Source: Opitutales bacterium
Lineage (GTDB): Bacteria > Verrucomicrobiota > Verrucomicrobiia > Opitutales > Intestinicryptomonadaceae
Direction of reading: 5' to 3'
Assembly: GCA_021641325.1 (NCBI GenBank)
Contig: JAJXPD010000135.1
Location: forward strand, 1-5,976
Length of the DNA: 5,976 nt
The first letter of the stretch is position 1. Every line of letters starts with the position of its first letter. The notes below the pieces were generated by a model, which saw only the letters and a program-made list of their open reading frames with translations, ran no database searches and was not told where the DNA came from. Positions 1 through 5,976 of this stretch are shown piece after piece. The translations under genes and the position numbers were made by a program.

Positions 1-2
1 AG

Positions 3-680
3 CGCGTGGAGCTGCTTCTCACATACTTCGTGCCGCGAATAGACGTAAAGCCAGTGGCGAAATCGCTCCTGCACAAATTCGGCAACATACGCGGAATCAT
101 AGACGCGCCCGTCGAGGAACTCCGCGCGGTAAAGGGGATAGGCGAATCCTCCGCGCTCGGAATTTCGCTCCTCAAAAACCTCATCACGCTCTACCACGAA
201 AACGAGCTTGAATCGCCGACCGACGAAATCGGGACAATCGCAAAGCTCGTAAAATATTTCAAATCGAAAATCGCCTCCGAGCCGTCCGAAGTCTTCGAGC
301 TTGTATGCTTCGACGCAAAGCTAAAAATTATCCCGAACGGCTCGGTCAGGATTTTCGAGGGAAGCGTGTCGTCAACGAGCATCGACGTGCGCAAGATCAT
401 AGAAACCGCAAACAAGCACGGCGCGGCGAGCATCGCCGTAGCCCACAACCACCCGAGCGGAGACCCCACGCCGTCGCTCGAAGACATACGCCTTACAATG
501 CGCCTTTCGGAGGCGTGCAAGCCGATACACCTGAGCCTTATCGAGCACGTCGTGGTCGGCAAAAAAGCGTGCTTCTCGTTCAGGCGCGACGGACGCTTCG
601 ACTGCCTCTACGACGAATCGCTCATGGAGGGCCGCCTGCGCGGCGCGTGCAAAGAGCCGAAACGGAGGGCGGCAAAATGA
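3..680 (+). CDS. radC: RadC-family JAB/MPN domain protein, 5' end cut by the window edge
   Basis: This is the C-terminal 225 codons of a RadC-family protein. A helix-hairpin-helix region (core VKGIGESSA) lies roughly 30-55 residues in. A JAB/MPN domain follows with the metal-binding pattern HNH, seven residues, S, two residues, D (HNHPSGDPTPSLED), plus an upstream candidate glutamate in EVFEL. A GTG at base 6 could serve as a start, but I reject it. RadC proteins usually have more sequence upstream, and the visible beginning (RVELLLTYFVPR) resembles the interior EVLELLL-type segment of the family, so the frame probably enters from the left. The family is zinc-dependent by motif, and its role in DNA repair or recombination remains unsettled. 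The stop overlaps the tsaD start (ATGA), so the two genes are probably co-transcribed and translationally coupled. The tail after the JAB domain is short and basic (KEPKRRAAK). Family assignment is secure; function is not. Confidence 0.9.
   Translation, partial: RVELLLTYFVPRIDVKPVAKSLLHKFGNIRGIIDAPVEELRAVKGIGESSALGISLLKNLITLYHENELESPTDEIGTIAKLVKYFKSKIASEPSEVFELVCFDAKLKIIPNGSVRIFEGSVSSTSIDVRKIIETANKHGAASIAVAHNHPSGDPTPSLEDIRLTMRLSEACKPIHLSLIEHVVVGKKACFSFRRDGRFDCLYDESLMEGRLRGACKEPKRRAAK
664..669 (+). promoter_or_regulatory. Shine-Dalgarno site of tsaD
   Basis: GGAGGG sits 7 bases before the ATG at 677, inside the last codons of radC. It fixes the tsaD start at 677, although the same frame stays open for more than 370 bases upstream. 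It is the only strong ribosome binding site in front of a gene in this window. Confidence 0.75.
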
Positions 681-1717
681 GGATTTTGGGAATAGAAAGC
701 TCCTGCGACGAATCGGCGGTCGCCATTTTCGACCCGAAAATCGGCGTGCTCGAAAGCCTGATTCACTCGCAGATAGACCTGCACGCGCTCTACGGGGGCG
801 TCGTGCCCGACTTGGCAAGCTCGGAGCACCTAAAAAAACTGCCCGCGCTGATTTCGAAAATCTCGAAGTCGGAGCACTTCAAGGGCGTGGACATGATTGC
901 CGCGACGTCGGGGCCGGGGCTTCCGAACTGCCTTGCCATGGGCGTCGCCTGCGCGTCCGCGGCGGCGGCGATGCTTAAAATTCCGCTTTTCGGCGCAAAC
1001 CACCTGCGCGGGCACGCGTATTCGCCGTTCATACCCGTCCACGCGCAGGACCCCGAAAATTTCGGGAAAAACCTCGCCGACCTCCTGCCCCACTTGGGGC
1101 TTGCGGTGTCGGGCGGCAACACGGTGCTGTTCGAGCTTGACGAAAACAAAAAAATGCGCGTCCTCGCCGAAACCGTTGACGACGCCGCGGGAGAGGCTCT
1201 CGACAAGGGCGCAAAACTGCTCGGCATGCCCTACCCCGGAGCGCCGATTTTGGAGAAAACCGCACACGGAGGGAAAATAGACAAAACGCTCTTCCCCTAC
1301 GGGCAGAACAGGAAGATTGAAGACGACCCCGATTTCAGCTTTTCGGGGCTGAAAACAAGCCTGCGCTACCACCTGCAAAAACTTTCGCCCGAAGAAATCG
1401 GGCTTCGCAAGCCCGACATCTGCGCAAGCTACCAGTTCGCGGTCGTCGAGCAGCTGAAACGCCGCGCCGACTTCTTCGCAAAACGCGGGAACTACGCAAG
1501 CGTGGGAATTTCGGGCGGAGTGTCGAACAACGGCGCGTTCGTGGAGGCGTTCGAAAAGCTCGCAAAAACGCGGGGGGCAAAGTTCCTCGTCGCCCCCCGC
1601 GAATACAGGGGCGACAACGCCGCAATGATTGCCTTCTCCGCGTTCTTCGACCCGTCCACGCTCGCCGAAAGCGAAAACGGCGCGCTTAAAATAGAATCCT
1701 CGCGCGAAATGGCGTAG
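677..1717 (+). CDS. tsaD: TsaD, tRNA N6-threonylcarbamoyladenosine transferase subunit
   Basis: TsaD (Kae1/YgjD/Gcp family) transfers threonylcarbamoyl from threonylcarbamoyl-AMP to A37 of ANN-decoding tRNAs, working in the cytoplasm with TsaB and TsaE. The 346-residue length is normal for the family. The opening GIESSCDES (residues 5-13) is the family's ASKHA signature. GGVVPDLAS (40-48), SGPGLP (78-83) and the metal-ligand pair in HLRGH (H109, H113) follow, with the third ligand D313 in RGDNAAMIA. At 145-149 the usual SGGHT reads SGGNT, a substitution discussed under findings. The start at 677 is chosen because GIESS must lie at the N terminus and GGAGGG stands 7 bases upstream. The gene overlaps radC by 4 bases. 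A 47-bp gap separates it from the squalene genes, so it may or may not share their transcript. No other family is plausible. Confidence 0.96.
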   Translation: MRILGIESSCDESAVAIFDPKIGVLESLIHSQIDLHALYGGVVPDLASSEHLKKLPALISKISKSEHFKGVDMIAATSGPGLPNCLAMGVACASAAAAMLKIPLFGANHLRGHAYSPFIPVHAQDPENFGKNLADLLPHLGLAVSGGNTVLFELDENKKMRVLAETVDDAAGEALDKGAKLLGMPYPGAPILEKTAHGGKIDKTLFPYGQNRKIEDDPDFSFSGLKTSLRYHLQKLSPEEIGLRKPDICASYQFAVVEQLKRRADFFAKRGNYASVGISGGVSNNGAFVEAFEKLAKTRGAKFLVAPREYRGDNAAMIAFSAFFDPSTLAESENGALKIESSREMA

Positions 1718-1723
1718 TCCATT

Positions 1724-1752
1724 TTGCTCGACACGCCCAGCAAAAATTTAAT
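1724..1752 (+). promoter_or_regulatory. possible promoter of the hpn operon
   Basis: TTGCTC (1724-1729) and TTTAAT (1747-1752) are separated by 17 bases. The second matches TATAAT at five of six positions; the first matches TTGACA only at TTG plus little else. Transcription would start near 1758-1760, leaving hpnC with a leader of only a few bases. This agrees with the absence of a Shine-Dalgarno site there. It is a pattern match only. Confidence 0.35.
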
Positions 1753-1764
1753 ACCTTAACGCAA

Positions 1765-2625
1765 ATGCCACAAGTTCCGAATTTAGAGGAGTCGTACCGC
1801 AAGTGTCGGGAGCTCGCAGACAGCCACTACGAGAATTTTCCCGTCGCAAAAATGGTGCCGAAGAAAATCCGCCCGCACGTCGCAGCAATCTACGCGTTCG
1901 CCCGCACCGCCGACGACATCGCCGACGAAGAGCATGAATCAATCGCAGCAGACGACCCCGTAAGAATTGAAAATCTCGAAAAATTCGAAGCCCAGCTCGA
2001 CGCCGCCCCCGACGCGCTCGACCCCAAGTGGAGCTGGATATTCGCGGCAGTCGCCGACACCGTGCGGAAATTCGGCATTCCCGTACAGCTTCTGCGCGAC
2101 CTCGTGAGCGCGTTCAAGCAGGACGTCGTGAAAAAACGCTACGCCGACTTCCCCGAACTCCTCGACTACTGCCGCCGCAGCGCAAACCCCGTCGGACGCC
2201 TCGTGCTCATTCTGCACGGAATCCGCAACGACGAGCTATTCGGATACTCCGACGACATCTGCTCGGCGCTGCAACTTGCGAACTTCTGGCAGGACATGTC
2301 GGTGGACCGCGCAAAAAACAGAATCTACGTTCCGCAGTCCGACTGGCGCGGCGCGGAAGAAGCCGAAATCTTCGCAGACTCCGCAAGCGCGCGCGTGAAG
2401 GACATCGTGAAATTCGAATGCGAAAGGACGGAAAAAATGTTCAAGTCGGGCGAGCGGCTCATCAAACACCTGCCGTTCCCGCTGAGCCTCGAAATAAAAA
2501 TCACGGTGGAGGGCGGACGCGCGATTCTCAAAAAAATAGCGTCGCAAAACTACGACACGCTCTCGAAACGCCCGTCGCTCAACGCCGCCGACAAGGTCAA
2601 ACTTTTAATGTCCGCACTCTTTTAA
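1765..2625 (+). CDS. hpnC: HpnC, hydroxysqualene synthase (trans-isoprenyl diphosphate synthase fold)
   Basis: HpnC converts presqualene diphosphate to hydroxysqualene, the second step of the bacterial HpnCDE route from farnesyl diphosphate to squalene. The 286-residue length is typical. The N-terminal HYENFPVAKMVPKKIRPHVA region (21-40) is characteristic of HpnC. The first aspartate-rich motif is DDIADE (50-55). YCRRSANPVGRLVL lies at 135-148, and the second aspartate motif is NFWQDMSVD (173-181). The NFWQD form, rather than TNILRD, separates HpnC from HpnD, which is the next gene. No Shine-Dalgarno site precedes the ATG. The start is chosen because the family's conserved N terminus begins soon after it. 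The stop codon is one base from the next ATG, indicating an operon. The seven codons for DDIADEE (1912-1932) are identical base for base to those at 2762-2782 in the HpnD domain. The family is certain, and the HpnC subtype nearly so. Confidence 0.93.
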   Translation: MPQVPNLEESYRKCRELADSHYENFPVAKMVPKKIRPHVAAIYAFARTADDIADEEHESIAADDPVRIENLEKFEAQLDAAPDALDPKWSWIFAAVADTVRKFGIPVQLLRDLVSAFKQDVVKKRYADFPELLDYCRRSANPVGRLVLILHGIRNDELFGYSDDICSALQLANFWQDMSVDRAKNRIYVPQSDWRGAEEAEIFADSASARVKDIVKFECERTEKMFKSGERLIKHLPFPLSLEIKITVEGGRAILKKIASQNYDTLSKRPSLNAADKVKLLMSALF

Positions 2626-2626
2626 A

Positions 2627-4759
2627 ATGGACGCCGAAAACTCCGAAAGCGCGTACCACGTGCGCGAGCGCAAAAAATCGAACCTCGCATTCGCGTTTTT
2701 CTGCATGGAAAAAGACCGCGCGCGCGACATGGAAACATTCTACGCCTTCTGCCGCCTCATGGACGACATCGCCGACGAAGAGGTGCGCCCCAAAGACGAG
2801 CGCAGGAAAATCCTCGGCGACTGGAAGCGCGAAATAGACGCCGCGTACGACTCCGACGCCCCAATCTCCCCGCTCGGCGAGGAAATGAGGTCGCTCGTGC
2901 GCCGCAGAAACATTCCGCGCCAGTACGTGCTCGACATCATCGACGGCGTCCTGCGCGACACCTACGACGACCCTTTCGAAACTTTCGAAGACGTGCGCAA
3001 ATACTGCTACGGCGTGGCGTCGGCAGTGGGGCTTGTGTCGATATACATCTTCGGCTTCAAAAACGAACGAACAAAGGAGTTCGCCGAATCGCTCGGCTAC
3101 GCGCTGCAATTTACGAACATTCTCCGCGACGTGCTCGACGACATCGCCTCGCACGGGCGCGTCTACATTCCGGCAAGCGAAATGGAGGCGTTCGGAGTCT
3201 CGCGCGCCGACCTGCTCGAACGCCCGCATGCCGACAACTGCCGGCGGCTTTTCGCGTTCATGTACTTCCGCGCAAAACACTTTTTCAACAAGTCGCGCAG
3301 ACTGCTGCAAGCGGAGGACAAACGCGCCCTCGCGCCCGCGCTCGTCATGTGGGCAATCTACGAGGAAATATTGGAAACCATCAAAAAACGCGGATTCCTG
3401 CTTGCGAGGGAAACGCTGAAAATCTCCAAACCGCGGAAAATCGCGCTCGCGCTCGGCGCAATAAGACGCTCGAAACAGCCGGAACCGACGGGCAAAAAGT
3501 GCGGGCGCGCAATCGTCGCGGGCGCGGGTGTCGCGGGAATCGGCGCGGCGTTGCGGCTCGCGCTCGAAGGCTTCGACGTATCGCTGTACGAGGCAAAATC
3601 GCATATCGGCGGCAGATGCGCCGCGCTCGACTGGAACGGCAGCAGGCTCGACAACGCAAGCCACGCCGCAATGGGCTGCTACCGCAACTTCTTCGGCATA
3701 CTCGACACCCTCGGCACGTCGGACTTCTTCGCGCCGACAAAATCGATGGAATTTCTCTTCGGCGGCGGCAAAAAAACGCTCGTCAAATTTCCCGACAAAC
3801 GCGCGGGATTCCTTAAAAGAACGCTCGCGTGCCTCGCCTACGGAAAGCTCGACGGCATGCGCAAAAACCTCCCGCTTTTCGTCAAGCTCAAACTCGGTCT
3901 TGCAAACGCCCGCGACGGCGAAACCGCGCTCGCGTACCTCGAACGCATGAAAATCGGCGCGGAGGGAATCGCCAACTTCTGGGAGCCGTTCTGCGTGTCC
4001 GCGCTCAACACGCCGCTCGCCGAAACCGACGCAACGCTCATGCTCGACACCGCGAAAAAATCGGTGCTCGGCGGCGGAATCAACGGCGTGCTCTACCTGC
4101 CGCAAAAGCCGATTGCCGACGCGCTCGCGCCCGCCGCGCTCTACATTAAAGGCGTCGGCGGAAACGTCTTCACAAACGAAACCGTCGAAAAACTGCACTC
4201 CGACGGAAAGAGAATCGCGGGAATCTCGACAAACAAGTGCGACTTCGCCGCGTGCGACGTTTTCGTGCCCGCGCTCGGCTTTAAAACGCTCGCAAAACTT
4301 CTGCCCGAAAACTCCGCCGTAAAACGGCGGCTCTCGGACATCGTCGAAACCGACATCACAAACATATACTTCGAAACAAACCGCGAACTTCTCGACGGCG
4401 AATACGCGTGCCTCATAGGCTCGCCCCTCCACTGGATTTTCAGAAAGCCATCGAACGGCGGACACGTCTACGGAATAACAATCAGCGCAAGCTCGGTCAT
4501 GCCGACAAAAGCGGCGGCGGAAACACTGCTGAAAACGGAACTGAAAAAGTTTTTCGGGGAGGTCGAAATCTCCGCCGTCCTGCCGTCTACGTTCGTGGGA
4601 GCTACGATTTCCGCCGACACGAAAAGCGAACGCGCCCGCCCGAAGGCATCGGATTTCTCCGACTTCGAAAACATGCGCGTCTGCGGCGACTGGGTTCAGT
4701 CGGGACTTCCGTGCACAATGGAATCGGCGGCGAAAAGCTCGCAAGACTTCGAGATATAG
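2627..4759 (+). CDS. hpnD/hpnE: HpnD-HpnE fusion: presqualene diphosphate synthase plus hydroxysqualene dehydroxylase
   Basis: One uninterrupted 710-residue frame carries two whole enzymes. Residues 1 to about 281 are HpnD, which joins two farnesyl diphosphates into presqualene diphosphate. Its motifs are FCRLMDDIADEE (41-52), YCYGVASAVGLVS (127-138) and FTNILRDVLDD (162-172). Residues about 294-710 are HpnE, a flavin amine-oxidase-fold enzyme that reduces hydroxysqualene to squalene. They show the FAD dinucleotide motif G299-x-G301-xx-G304, the ribose-binding E322, GGR (328-330), FWEPFCVSALNTP (451-463) and a C-terminal GDWVQSGLPCTMESA (687-701). The joint is about 12 basic and proline-containing residues (282-293). 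It contains no in-frame ATG or GTG, so a separate HpnE start at the junction is unlikely. Each half has about the length of the standalone family, so neither is truncated. The ATG follows the hpnC stop after one base, without a Shine-Dalgarno site, which suggests translational coupling. The protein probably acts at the inner face of the membrane. Both domain calls are firm; real expression as one chain is inferred. Confidence 0.93.
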   Translation: MDAENSESAYHVRERKKSNLAFAFFCMEKDRARDMETFYAFCRLMDDIADEEVRPKDERRKILGDWKREIDAAYDSDAPISPLGEEMRSLVRRRNIPRQYVLDIIDGVLRDTYDDPFETFEDVRKYCYGVASAVGLVSIYIFGFKNERTKEFAESLGYALQFTNILRDVLDDIASHGRVYIPASEMEAFGVSRADLLERPHADNCRRLFAFMYFRAKHFFNKSRRLLQAEDKRALAPALVMWAIYEEILETIKKRGFLLARETLKISKPRKIALALGAIRRSKQPEPTGKKCGRAIVAGAGVAGIGAALRLALEGFDVSLYEAKSHIGGRCAALDWNGSRLDNASHAAMGCYRNFFGILDTLGTSDFFAPTKSMEFLFGGGKKTLVKFPDKRAGFLKRTLACLAYGKLDGMRKNLPLFVKLKLGLANARDGETALAYLERMKIGAEGIANFWEPFCVSALNTPLAETDATLMLDTAKKSVLGGGINGVLYLPQKPIADALAPAALYIKGVGGNVFTNETVEKLHSDGKRIAGISTNKCDFAACDVFVPALGFKTLAKLLPENSAVKRRLSDIVETDITNIYFETNRELLDGEYACLIGSPLHWIFRKPSNGGHVYGITISASSVMPTKAAAETLLKTELKKFFGEVEISAVLPSTFVGATISADTKSERARPKASDFSDFENMRVCGDWVQSGLPCTMESAAKSSQDFEI

Positions 4760-4761
4760 CC

Positions 4762-5445
4762 ATGGAGAAATTTCTGATTGTATCGCCCACGGTTTTCGAG
4801 GCGGCGCCCGTGTTCGCGGCTCTCGGATACAAGGGAAAGCCGAAATTGGGCGCGGCGGCGACACGCGGAAACGTCTCCGCGCTCGCGTCGGGAGTCGGCT
4901 GCGCGGCGGCGGCCGAACGCGTGCGGGGGAAAATCGACGAACTCCGCCCGACACACGTAATACTCGCAGGCTTCTGCGGAGCGTGCCGCACGGATATGAA
5001 AAACGGCGACTTCATTTTCAAAACCGACGACGACACATTAAAAACGCTCGCCCGCAAATTCGGGGGCAGAGAGGCGGAAATCGTGACAGTCGGGAGAATC
5101 GCCGACACAAAACGCAAATTGGAACTCGGCGACAGCGGCTTCGCGGGAGTCGATATGGAGGGCACACTTTTCGAAAATGCGGCAAAGGAACGCGGCATAA
5201 AATTCTCGCACCTCCGCTGGGTGAGCGACTCGCTCGAATCGGACATACCGCCGTCATTTTTCCAGTCCACAATGAACATGGAAACGGGCGGACTCGAAAT
5301 TTCGATATTGCGGACGGCGGCGGCATTGGCGAAGTCGCCAAAACTGCTGATAAAGCTCGTAAAATTCGGGCGGGAAATCGCGCCCGCAAAAAGACGCTAC
5401 GAAAGCGACATCAAATCGTTGGTCGGCGCGTTGAGGGCGAGTTGA
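4762..5445 (+). CDS. nucleoside phosphorylase-fold protein, probably HpnG-like nucleosidase
   Basis: This 227-residue protein has the purine nucleoside phosphorylase / MTA-SAH nucleosidase fold. ILAGFCGAC (67-75) is the glycine-rich strand turn, VDMEG (130-134) the ribose-hydroxyl-binding motif, and WVSDS (153-157) carries the likely general-acid aspartate D156. With E13 near the N terminus these match, by position, the three key acids of MTA/SAH nucleosidases. Its place 2 bp after hpnE suggests HpnG, which removes adenine from adenosylhopane to give ribosylhopane in C35 hopanoid synthesis. The C-terminal stretch with spaced P, L and K/R residues (about 186-225) also resembles hopanoid-associated members. 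Futalosine hydrolase (MqnB) of menaquinone synthesis is the main alternative. The ATG at 4762 is preferred because the fold begins there (FLIVSPTVFEA); the frame is open further upstream only inside hpnE. No strong Shine-Dalgarno site is visible. Fold is confident, substrate uncertain. Confidence 0.82.
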   Translation: MEKFLIVSPTVFEAAPVFAALGYKGKPKLGAAATRGNVSALASGVGCAAAAERVRGKIDELRPTHVILAGFCGACRTDMKNGDFIFKTDDDTLKTLARKFGGREAEIVTVGRIADTKRKLELGDSGFAGVDMEGTLFENAAKERGIKFSHLRWVSDSLESDIPPSFFQSTMNMETGGLEISILRTAAALAKSPKLLIKLVKFGREIAPAKRRYESDIKSLVGALRAS

Positions 5446-5487
5446 AATCGCGGCGATAAAAAAGCATAAAAAAAATAAAATTTTGCA

Positions 5488-5515
5488 TTGACAAACCGTC
5501 GAAAAGAAAGAAACT
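5488..5515 (+). promoter_or_regulatory. candidate promoter of tRNA-Asn
   Basis: A perfect TTGACA lies at 5488-5493, preceded by an A/T tract (about 5466-5484) that could act as an UP element. The -10 box is unclear. GAAACT (5510-5515), spaced by 16 bases, keeps only the A2, A4 and T6 positions. TATATT at 5524-5529 is a better -10 but lies 30 bases from TTGACA. The -35 element is convincing and the remainder is tentative. Confidence 0.45.
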
Positions 5516-5526
5516 ACAAGGCATAT

Positions 5527-5622
<96 letters not shown>

Positions 5623-5624
5623 TG

Positions 5625-5668
5625 AAAAACGGAACTGACAGGATTTTATTCCACAGTTCCGTTTTTTT
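5625..5668 (+). terminator. Rho-independent terminator after tRNA-Asn
   Basis: The arms 5625-5637 and 5654-5666 are perfectly complementary (AAAAACGGAACTG with CAGTTCCGTTTTT) around a 16-base loop. Seven T residues (5662-5668) end the structure. It closes the tRNA transcript. I see no terminator between the hpn operon and the tRNA, so it may also stop read-through from that operon. Confidence 0.88.
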
Positions 5669-5815
5669 GTGCCTGCATATTTTTCCAACATTCTTGCCCC
5701 TCAACCGCAGTAAAACAAAGGCAGAAGCAACATTTCCCTTTCATTCAATTTTTTCCACATTTCTCAGGTTAGAGACCTATCCCTCGCATAAGAAACGAAC
5801 GAACATCATTTGCAT
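5669..5815. other. AT-rich spacer without recognisable content
   Basis: About 147 bases between two terminators. Short open frames occur on both strands, but none has a start context, a recognisable product or neighbour-like codon use. A four-base inverted repeat around 5767-5779 is too weak to call. I see nothing functional here. Confidence 0.5.
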
Positions 5816-5851
5816 AAAAAAATCGTGAGAATTCTCAAAAATTCTCACGAT
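5816..5851 (-). terminator. Rho-independent terminator of a minus-strand transcript
   Basis: ATCGTGAGAATT (5822-5833) and AATTCTCACGAT (5840-5851) form a perfect 12-bp stem with a 6-base loop. The A run at 5816-5822 becomes a seven-U tail on the minus strand, while the + strand has no T run after the hairpin. The transcript it ends must come from the right, towards or beyond the window edge. Confidence 0.7.
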
Positions 5852-5876
5852 CCAAAAAGCTTATTCAACAGTCATC

Positions 5877-5968
5877 TATCCGACCGAACCGAATTATGTA
5901 ATTTCTAAAAATTCGAGTTGAACGGAGGTCGGATATAATCCGCTCATCGTCAAAGATAGTGGGATGAG
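5877..5968. other. structured AT-rich region at the window edge, identity unknown
   Basis: TATCCGACC (5877-5885) pairs with GGTCGGATA (5927-5935). Inside it, AAC (5887-5889) pairs with GTT (5917-5919), and CGAATT (5890-5895) pairs with AATTCG (5910-5915) around a 14-base loop, A5916 being bulged. A second hairpin pairs CTCATC (5943-5948) with GATGAG (5963-5968). On the minus strand a frame is open from the edge (5975) to a TGA at 5865-5867, 13 bases before the minus-strand terminator hairpin. It could be the tail of a protein whose translation ends ...GRIDDC, but I do not recognise it and its codons differ from the upstream genes. A perfect TATAAT at 5934-5939 faces the + strand. It may be a structured RNA, the 3' end of a minus-strand gene, or an operator-like repeat before a + strand gene; the sequence here cannot decide. 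Confidence 0.4.
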
Positions 5969-5976
5969 GGTAGAAG

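Noticed and set aside
6..8. GTG as the true start of radC.
   Set aside because: The frame is open to the edge and the residues around it resemble the interior of RadC, so the N terminus is more likely missing from the window.
305..676. Upstream extension of the tsaD frame overlapping radC.
   Set aside because: The added residues are arginine-rich shadow sequence of radC. The family N terminus (RILGIESS) and a strong Shine-Dalgarno site place the start at 677.
4408..4761. Upstream extension of the phosphorylase-fold gene into hpnE.
   Set aside because: The fold begins at MEKFLIVSP. The preceding residues are an out-of-frame reading of hpnE, and the ATG at 4762 directly follows the hpnE stop.
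2597..4954. A 785-codon open frame on the minus strand, antisense to the whole hpnD/hpnE gene and the start of the next gene.
   Set aside because: Its translation is low-complexity, rich in R, V, F, H and A, and has no recognisable domain. Strong codon bias in the + strand genes removes reverse-strand stops, which accounts for its length; the + strand product has clear family motifs throughout.
5449..5484. Possible terminator between the hpn operon and the tRNA (ATCG/CGAT at about 5449-5459 and A/T tracts after it).
   Set aside because: The stem is only 4 bp and is followed by A rather than T residues on the + strand, so it does not look like a Rho-independent terminator.
5646..5744. 32-codon cysteine-containing minus-strand frame starting MKGKCC.
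   Set aside because: It overlaps the tRNA terminator, is very short and has no promoter or family resemblance; chance explains it.

Overview
The window is a compact, GC-rich bacterial coding region in which every recognisable protein gene lies on the + strand. It is followed by an AT-rich tail with a tRNA gene and structured non-coding DNA. The tRNA gene encodes its CCA end. TsaD carries an NHLRGHA-type metal-site motif. Both fit, but do not prove, a member of Verrucomicrobiota, perhaps an Opitutales-like lineage. This taxonomic reading is an inference from general resemblance.

Bases 1-1717 hold housekeeping genes. A RadC-family gene is cut by the left window edge. It overlaps by ATGA a complete tsaD (tRNA t6A modification) that has a strong Shine-Dalgarno site. 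A 47-bp gap with a possible promoter follows.

Bases 1765-5445 form a tight triterpenoid operon. hpnC is followed after 1 bp by one 710-codon gene joining a complete HpnD domain to a complete HpnE domain. After 2 bp comes a nucleoside-phosphorylase-fold gene, most likely HpnG-like. Together HpnD (FPP to presqualene diphosphate), HpnC (to hydroxysqualene) and HpnE (to squalene) make up the bacterial three-step squalene route. Two of its three activities are fused in one polypeptide. The nucleosidase hints at extended C35 hopanoids, but no squalene-hopene cyclase is present here.

Bases 5446-5976 are much more AT-rich. They hold a TTGACA-type promoter element, tRNA-Asn(GTT) flanked by a perfect 9-bp inverted repeat, and a Rho-independent terminator. 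Beyond a featureless spacer there is a terminator facing the other way (minus strand) and a long imperfect hairpin at the right edge. That edge region belongs to an unidentified gene or RNA extending out of the window.
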